Source: CAKKQX01 sp963734595 (GTDB lineage Bacteria; Pseudomonadota; Gammaproteobacteria; Burkholderiales; SG8-41). From it: a stretch of 64,000 nt of DNA. The stretch spans positions 24,152 to 88,151 of the forward strand of contig CAVTHV010000020.1 in assembly GCA_963734595.1 (NCBI GenBank). Direction: 5' to 3'. Shown here piece by piece: positions 58,909 through 64,000 of the stretch; positions within the stretch are counted from its first letter, which is position 1, and each line of letters begins with the position of its first letter. The position numbers and the translations under genes are program-made. Below the pieces are notes generated by a model. That model was not told the DNA's origin. It was given only the letters and a program-made list of their open reading frames with translations, and ran no database searches.

Positions 58909-59823
58909 ATGTCATTTGCCCGATCTACTGACAAAATTGGCCTCGCCATCCTCGCTGGTCTGTGCATGATCTGGGGCTACAACTGGATCATCACGAAAGA
59001 AGGGTTGCGCTTTGCCGGTCCGTTCGACTTCGCGGCATTGCGCACCATTCCGGGCGCACTGCTGATCTTTGCGATTCTGATAGCGCGCGGCCGGCCGCTC
59101 GCCATGAGGGCGCCGGGGAAAGCCTTCGTCTTTGGCCTGTTTCAGACTACGGGATTCAATGCCCTCGCTTCCTGGGCGCTGGTTGCCGGCGCCGCGGGCA
59201 AAACCGCAGTGCTGGTCTATACCATGCCGTTCTGGACGCTGCTGTTCGCCTGGCTGCTGCTGGGTGAACGCATTCGCGGACCACAATGGCTGGCAGTGGC
59301 GCTCTCGGTGACCGGGCTCGTGCTGGTACTCGAACCGTGGCAACCGGGCGGCACATTCATCAGCAAGCTGCTCGCGGTACTGACGGGGGTTGCCTGGGCG
59401 GTCAGTGCCGTCCTCGCCAGAAAATGGCGCGACACCATCGGTTCGGACTTGCTGCAGTTCACCGCCTGGCAGATGCTCTTCGGAGGGCTGGTGCTCGCCG
59501 TGATCGCGTTCGTATCGCCCTCGCGTCCGGTCGAATGGACGCCCTACTTCTGGTTCCTGCTCATCTACGGCACGTTGCTCGGGACGGTGGCCGGCTGGCT
59601 GCTTTGGCTGTTTGTGCTGCAGAGGCTGCCCGCCGGCGTAGCCGGACTTTCGATCATGGCGGTGCCGGCGCTCGGCGTGTTGTTTTCGCGGCTGCAGCTC
59701 GATGAAGTGCCCGCCGCGCCGGAAGCGATCGGCATGGCGTTGATCGTTGCGAGCCTGGCCCTGTTGTCATGGCAGGCACTGCGCAAGGCGCGGAGCATAG
59801 CAACGGAACCGCGGAAAAATTGA
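58909..59823 (+). CDS. EamA/DMT-family transporter
   Basis: The intact 304-residue membrane protein has ten predicted helices in two EamA repeats (residues about 10-145 and 155-295). It starts IGLAILAGLCMIWGYNWIITKEGL, and PFWTLLFAWLLLGERI ends the first repeat. Members export metabolites or amino acids; the substrate cannot be predicted. The gap to dnaE (58656-58908) holds no gene that I can support. The stop is four bases before the hydrolase gene. Confidence 0.88.
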   Translation: MSFARSTDKIGLAILAGLCMIWGYNWIITKEGLRFAGPFDFAALRTIPGALLIFAILIARGRPLAMRAPGKAFVFGLFQTTGFNALASWALVAGAAGKTAVLVYTMPFWTLLFAWLLLGERIRGPQWLAVALSVTGLVLVLEPWQPGGTFISKLLAVLTGVAWAVSAVLARKWRDTIGSDLLQFTAWQMLFGGLVLAVIAFVSPSRPVEWTPYFWFLLIYGTLLGTVAGWLLWLFVLQRLPAGVAGLSIMAVPALGVLFSRLQLDEVPAAPEAIGMALIVASLALLSWQALRKARSIATEPRKN

Positions 59824-59827
59824 CTCG

Positions 59828-60698
59828 ATGAAACCCAGCCAATCGCATTTCCACGACATCCGCGGCCTGCGCTATCACGTGCGCACGTGGGGCGACGCCC
59901 GGTTCCCCGGTCATGTTTCTGCTGCACGGCTGGATGGACGTGTCGGCGTCGTTCCAGTTCCTGGTCGACGCTTTCAGCCGCGACTGGCATGTGGTCGCGC
60001 CCGACTGGCGCGGTTTCGGGCTCACGCAATGGGCAAGCGAGGGCTACTGGTTTCCCGATTATTATGCCGACCTCGACGCCCTGCTCGATCTCTACCAGCC
60101 CGGTGCGCCGGTCCATCTCGTCGGCCACAGCATGGGCGGCGTGATCGCCTGCACCTACGCGGGCATCCGGCCGGAACGCGTGTCGCGTGTCGTCTCGCTC
60201 GAAGGTTTCGGCCTGGCGCGGACGAACCCCGGACAGGCGCAGGCGCGCTACCGGAAATGGCTGGACGAACTGCGGGAACCGCCGCGCTTCCGCAAATACC
60301 GGTCCTGGGCCGAAGTCGCGGAACGGCTCAAGCTCGTCAATCCCCGCCTTGACGATCGCCAGGCGCAGTTTCTGGCGCAACACTGGGCCAAAGAAACCGG
60401 GGACGGCACCTACGTGCTGCGCAGCGACCCCCGGCACAAGATGGTGAATCCGCAACTATTCCGCCTCGAGGAGCTGCTCGCCTGCTGGCAGCAGGCCGCC
60501 GCGCAGGTGCTGTGGGTGTTCGCGCGGCAATCGAAAGGCACCGGCTATCTGAAGGATACGCCCGAACAGCTCGACGAGCGCAGGCGCGCGTTCCGCAACT
60601 TCAATGAAGTCTGGCTGGAAGACTGCGGCCACATGATGCACCACGACCAGCCGCAACGGCTCGCCGCGATCATCGAGAATTTTCTGATGGCGCCCTGA
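59828..60698 (+). CDS. alpha/beta-fold hydrolase, one frameshift
   Basis: The product of about 289 residues has the oxyanion-hole segment FLLHGWMD, the nucleophile elbow VGHSMGGVIA (Ser), and a C-terminal catalytic His in CGHMMHHDQPQ. DWRGFGLTQW is also typical of the family. An extra base near 59910 separates MKPSQSHFHDIRGLRYHVR from the rest. It is probably co-transcribed with the EamA gene. The substrate is unknown. Confidence 0.88.
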
Positions 60699-60743
60699 CG
60701 GCTTACAATCACCTGTCAATATCATCAACCTGATTTACCCTCT

Positions 60744-61463
60744 ATGAATGCACTCCTCGGCGTACTGGGCGGCATGGGCCCGCTCGCCACCGTCGATTTT
60801 CTGGGCAAGCTGATCGAGGAAACGCCGGCGCGGCGCGATGCCGAACATATTCCGGTCGTCGTCTGGTCGGTGCCGCAGATTCCCGACCGGCCGAAGGCCA
60901 TCCTCGAAGCCGGGGAATCGCCGCTGCCGGCCATGCTCGCCGGCATCCGCACGCTGAAAGGAGCGGGCGCCACCTGCGTGGTCATTCCGTGCAACACCGC
61001 GCACTACTGGTACGACGACCTCGTGCGCGAAGGCGGGCTGCCGATCCTGCACATCGCCGATGCGGCATGCGAGCAGTTCGCCGCGCGCGGCATCGAGGTC
61101 GATACCGTGGGACTGATCGCCACCAGCGGCACGCTTGCCGCCGGCTTTTTCCAGCAACGCCTCGATGCGCTCGGCTACCGCTGCATCGCCAGCAGCGCGC
61201 GCGACCAGGAAGAGCTGGTGCTGCCGGCGATAGACAGCGTAAAACGCAACGACGTCGCACGCGCGCACGCGCTCGCCGTGCGCGCCGCACAGAATCTTCT
61301 CGATCAGGGCGCGCAGGTCATCCTGCTCGCCTGCACCGAACTGCCGCCTGCGATCGAGCACGCGCCGGCCGCGATCGCAGCCGCGTGCATCGACCCCACG
61401 CGCGCGCTGGCGCGGGCGAGCGTCGCGTGGTGGCAGTCGGCGGCGCGCAGCCTGCCTCGCTAG
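60744..61463 (+). CDS. aspartate/glutamate racemase family protein
   Basis: The intact 239-residue enzyme starts MNALLGVLGGMGPLATVDFLGKL, the aspartate racemase signature. It has the two catalytic cysteines in VIPCNTAHYWYDDL and LLACTELPPAI, consistent with cofactor-independent racemisation of aspartate or glutamate. It directly precedes, on the same strand, genes for a glutamate/aspartate-type ABC importer, which suggests a link with the uptake or use of acidic amino acids. Confidence 0.9.
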   Translation: MNALLGVLGGMGPLATVDFLGKLIEETPARRDAEHIPVVVWSVPQIPDRPKAILEAGESPLPAMLAGIRTLKGAGATCVVIPCNTAHYWYDDLVREGGLPILHIADAACEQFAARGIEVDTVGLIATSGTLAAGFFQQRLDALGYRCIASSARDQEELVLPAIDSVKRNDVARAHALAVRAAQNLLDQGAQVILLACTELPPAIEHAPAAIAAACIDPTRALARASVAWWQSAARSLPR

Positions 61464-61661
61464 CGCGATCCGCGCACGGCCAGCGGGATGCCTGCCCGCG
61501 TCGGAATGGTCATCATAGTCCGTTGTTTTATATGGATATTTTTGAATTCCCGCAGAGTGAAGGTACTGGACAACCCCGGACCGTTCCGCTAGATTGAGGC
61601 CACCGCCTGAACCAACAACAGAAATGCGGCCCCCACCATCCCACTGCCAGGAGAAACAACA

Positions 61662-62582
61662 ATGCGCTTTTTTCCGAAACTGACATTTGCCCTGCTCGCC
61701 GTCGCGCTGATGAGCGCGCCGGTGACCGCGCAGGAACTCACCGGCACGCTGAAAAAAATCAAGGAGACCGGCGTGATCAGGATCGGCAACCGCGATGCCT
61801 CGATTCCGCTTTCCTATCTCGACGACAATCAGAAGCCGATCGGCTATGGCATCGACATCTGCATGAAAATCGTCGATGCGGTCAAAGCCCGGCTCAAGAT
61901 GCCCAAGCTCAAGGTCGAATTCGTGCCCGTCACCTCGCAGACGCGCATCCCGATTCTGACCGGCGGCAACATCGACCTGGAGTGCGGCTCCACGACCAAC
62001 AGCGTCGAGCGCCAGAAGCAGGTCGACTTCGCCCCCACCTATTTCGTGACCGGCACCAAGATCATCGTCAAGAAATCGTCCGGCATCAAGAGTTACGACG
62101 ATCTCAAGGGCAAGACCGTGGTGTTCACGTCGGGCACCACCAACGAGCGCGCGATGAAAGCCTATAACGACGAGAAGAAGCTCGGCATCCATTTCATTCC
62201 GTCGAAGGACCACGCCGAATCGTTCCTGGCGGTGGAAACCGGCCGCGCGGCGGCGTTCCCGATGGACGACGTCCTGCTCTACGGCCTGCGCGCCAGCGCC
62301 AAAAAGCCGGCGGATTACGACGTCCTGGGCCCGTTCCTGTCGGACGATCCGTACGGCATCATGCTGCGCAAGAACGATCCCGAGTTCAAGAAACTGGTGG
62401 ACGACGCGGTGACCAAAATCTACAAGAGCGGCGAGATCAACAAGATCTACCACAAGTGGTTCGAGTCGAAGATCCCGCCCAAGGGCATCAACCTGAACAT
62501 GCCGATGTCGGACGGGCTCAAGGAAGCGATCAAGAATCCGAACGACAAGGGCGTCGAGGCCTGCGGCAGGATGAAGTGCTGA
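61662..62582 (+). CDS. gltI: glutamate/aspartate-type ABC transporter substrate-binding protein
   Basis: The intact 306-residue periplasmic protein has a signal peptide (LTFALLAVALMSAPVTA, cleavage near QELTG). The family-3 solute-binding domain has VIRIGNRDASIPLSYLDDN, GYGIDICMKIVDAV, DLECGSTTNSVERQK and GKTVVFTSGTTNERAM. The match is to GltI (YbeJ). The gap upstream (61464-61661) contains no feature I can support. A terminator hairpin follows before the permease genes. Confidence 0.92.
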   Translation: MRFFPKLTFALLAVALMSAPVTAQELTGTLKKIKETGVIRIGNRDASIPLSYLDDNQKPIGYGIDICMKIVDAVKARLKMPKLKVEFVPVTSQTRIPILTGGNIDLECGSTTNSVERQKQVDFAPTYFVTGTKIIVKKSSGIKSYDDLKGKTVVFTSGTTNERAMKAYNDEKKLGIHFIPSKDHAESFLAVETGRAAAFPMDDVLLYGLRASAKKPADYDVLGPFLSDDPYGIMLRKNDPEFKKLVDDAVTKIYKSGEINKIYHKWFESKIPPKGINLNMPMSDGLKEAIKNPNDKGVEACGRMKC

Positions 62583-62610
62583 CGCGCCGCGCAACGGTCA
62601 TTTAACAAGA

Positions 62611-62642
62611 TTCGGGGGGCCGCGCGGTTCCCCGATTTTTTT
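62611..62642 (+). terminator. intrinsic terminator between gltI and gltJ
   Basis: TCGGGG (62612-62617) and CCCCGA (62630-62635) form a GC stem, extended inwards by CCG/CGG pairing, and are followed by seven T. Partial termination here would raise binding-protein mRNA above permease mRNA, a common arrangement. Confidence 0.8.
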
Positions 62643-62671
62643 CGCACGGCTGTTTCCCAATTATCGCGATC

Positions 62672-63400
62672 ATGGACTTCAGCGTTTTTTTCCAGCCGGC
62701 ATTCTCGGGCGGCGGCATCTACCTCGACTGGGTGCTGTCCGGCATCAAGTGGACGCTGCTGGTGTCGATCCTGGGCTGGGTCATCGCCTTCTCGGTAGGC
62801 TCGGTGCTGGGCGTGCTGCGCACCGCGCCGCTCGCCATCCTGCGCGCCCCCGCCACCGTCTACGTCGAACTCTTTCGCAACATCCCGCTGCTGGTGCAGA
62901 TGTTCATCTGGTATTTCGTGCTGCCCGAGATCGTGCCGAAGGCCGCGGGCGACTGGCTGAAAACCCAGATGCCGATGCCCGAGTTCTGGAACGCGGTGCT
63001 GTGCCTTGGCTTCTACACCGCGTCGCGCGTCGCCGAGCAGGTGCGCTCCGGCATCCAGTCGATCCCCCGCGGCCAGACCGAGGCGGGTCTCGCCATGGGC
63101 CTCACGCGCGCGCAGGTCTACCGGCACGTGCTGCTGCCGATGGGCTATCGCATCGTGATCCCGCCGCTCACTTCCGAGTTCCTGACCATATTCAAGAACT
63201 CGTCGGTCGCGCTCACCATCGGCGTGCTGGAACTCACCGCGCAGGCGCGGCAGATCTCCGAGTACACGTTCCGCACCTTCGAGGTCTTCACCGTCGCCAC
63301 CGCGGTCTACGTGCTGATCACGCTGACGGTGACGGTGGCGATGCACGCGCTGGAGAAAAAAGTGCGGGTGCCCGGCTACATCGGCAGCGCGGGGAAATAG
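62672..63400 (+). CDS. gltJ: glutamate/aspartate-type ABC transporter permease
   Basis: The intact 242-residue inner-membrane protein has the HisM-type permease layout with about five helices (LLVSILGWVIAFSVGSVLGVL; ELFRNIPLLVQMFIWYF). The ATPase-contact EAA loop is recognisable in EAGLAMGLTRAQVYRHVLLPMGYR. It pairs with the next permease gene and with a distal ATPase gene expected beyond the window. Confidence 0.92.
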   Translation: MDFSVFFQPAFSGGGIYLDWVLSGIKWTLLVSILGWVIAFSVGSVLGVLRTAPLAILRAPATVYVELFRNIPLLVQMFIWYFVLPEIVPKAAGDWLKTQMPMPEFWNAVLCLGFYTASRVAEQVRSGIQSIPRGQTEAGLAMGLTRAQVYRHVLLPMGYRIVIPPLTSEFLTIFKNSSVALTIGVLELTAQARQISEYTFRTFEVFTVATAVYVLITLTVTVAMHALEKKVRVPGYIGSAGK

Positions 63401-63451
63401 CGCGCATGTTCACCGACAATCCATATTTCGCGCATCAGCGCCACGAATCCT

Positions 63452-63490
63452 CCCCTCTCCTGCGGGGAGAGGGGCCGGGGGAGAGGGAAA
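63452..63490. repeat. CCCCTCTCC/GGAGAGGGG palindromic element between gltJ and gltK
   Basis: CCCCTCTCC (63452-63460) and GGAGAGGGG (63466-63474) form a nine-bp stem with a five-base loop. CCGGGGGAGAGGG follows. This is the form of the REP-like CCCTCTCC elements common between genes in Proteobacteria. Confidence 0.75.
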
Positions 63491-63493
63491 GTC

Positions 63494-64000
63494 GTGTTCA
63501 CCGACTTTGACTTCGACGTCATCCAGCGCGCGCTGCCCTACATGGGAAAGGGCATGCTGTTCACGCTCGGGCTGACTTTCCTCGCGATGATCGGCGGCAT
63601 CGTCATCGGCACCCTGCTCGCGCTGATGCGCCTGTCGGCCTCGAAGGTTCTCAGCATCCCGGCGAGCGGCTACGTCAACCTGCTGCGCTCGACGCCGCTG
63701 ATCCTGGTGATTTTCTGGTTCTATTTCCTGGTGCCGATCGCGATCAAGAAAATCTCGGGCGACGCCTATGCCGAGGGCCTCGGGCCGTTCCATTCGGCGC
63801 TGATCGCGTTCACGATGTTCGAGGCCGCGTACTACTGCGAGATCATCCGCGCCGGCATCCAGAGCGTGCCGCGCGGCCAGGTCCAGGCCGCCTACGCGCT
63901 CGGCCTCACCTACCGGCTGGCGATGATGAAAGTGGTCCTGCCGCAGGCCTTCCGCAACATGGTCCCGGTCCTGCTCACGCAGGGCATCATCCTGTTCCAG
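63494..64000 (+). CDS. gltK: glutamate/aspartate-type ABC transporter permease, 3' end outside the window
   Basis: The GTG at 63494 opens VFTDFDFDVIQRALPYMGKGM, followed by membrane helices (LFTLGLTFLAMIGGIVIGTLLALM) and LLRSTPLILVIFWFYFLVP. The EAA loop is in QAAYALGLTYRLAMMKVVLPQAFRN. About 169 residues are visible of about 225. It is paralogous to the preceding permease and should form the heterodimeric channel with it. Confidence 0.9.
   Translation, partial: MFTDFDFDVIQRALPYMGKGMLFTLGLTFLAMIGGIVIGTLLALMRLSASKVLSIPASGYVNLLRSTPLILVIFWFYFLVPIAIKKISGDAYAEGLGPFHSALIAFTMFEAAYYCEIIRAGIQSVPRGQVQAAYALGLTYRLAMMKVVLPQAFRNMVPVLLTQGIILFQ

Overview
The window is a high-GC chromosomal segment from a member of the Betaproteobacteria, most likely Burkholderiales-like. 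The evidence is gene order: a minus-strand run leuC - entericidin - leuD - leuB - asd - fimV - truA - trpF - trpB - trpA - accD - folC - dedD(SPOR) - cvpA - purF - metZ, and a metG / apbC / dcd / basic amino acid decarboxylase block. Both are characteristic of that class. I see no prophage, insertion sequence, CRISPR array, tRNA or rRNA gene.

Layout. 1-4.3 kb: a truncated acnA, divergent from a GntR regulator with two winged-helix domains and a uronate-dehydrogenase-like gene. 4.3-11.7 kb: corA, cysS, a secreted TPR protein, an L,D-transpeptidase, two cyclophilins, lpxH and a small membrane protein. 11.8-31.6 kb: the amino-acid/fatty-acid/purine supercluster, with a SAM-II riboswitch and attenuator in front of metZ and ending upstream with aroC and an MFS transporter. 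31.7-41.9 kb: an M17 peptidase, thyA-folA, a Sel1 protein, the PLP decarboxylase, dcd, apbC and metG. 41.95-44.7 kb: a signalling trio (class III cyclase-like PEGA protein, TPR lipoprotein, Ser/Thr kinase). 44.9-52.4 kb: a six-gene hydrogenase-4/complex-I-like membrane complex whose large subunit has lost the nickel-binding cysteines. 52.5-54.7 kb: two secreted DsrE-like proteins flanking a periplasmic binding protein. 54.9-64 kb: acylphosphatase, dnaE, an EamA exporter, an alpha/beta hydrolase, aspartate racemase and a glutamate/aspartate-type ABC importer cut by the window edge.

Quality caveat. About 26 genes are interrupted by single-base frameshifts, including essential ones (cysS, metG, dnaE, accD, lpxH, folC). 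Nearly all that I could resolve are one-base insertions and a few are one-base deletions. Conserved residues continue in another frame straight after each site, so I annotate each as one gene and treat the breaks as sequencing or assembly error rather than pseudogenes. Spans are given start to stop across the breaks, and the frameshift positions are approximate.

Most distinctive items: the cysteine-less hydrogenase-4-like complex next to the DsrE/binding-protein cluster, the cyclase-lipoprotein-kinase trio, the SAM-II riboswitch with a visible antiterminator/terminator pair, the double-HTH GntR protein with its palindromic operator, and several families of 7-8 bp repeats in inverted arrays in the gaps between genes.
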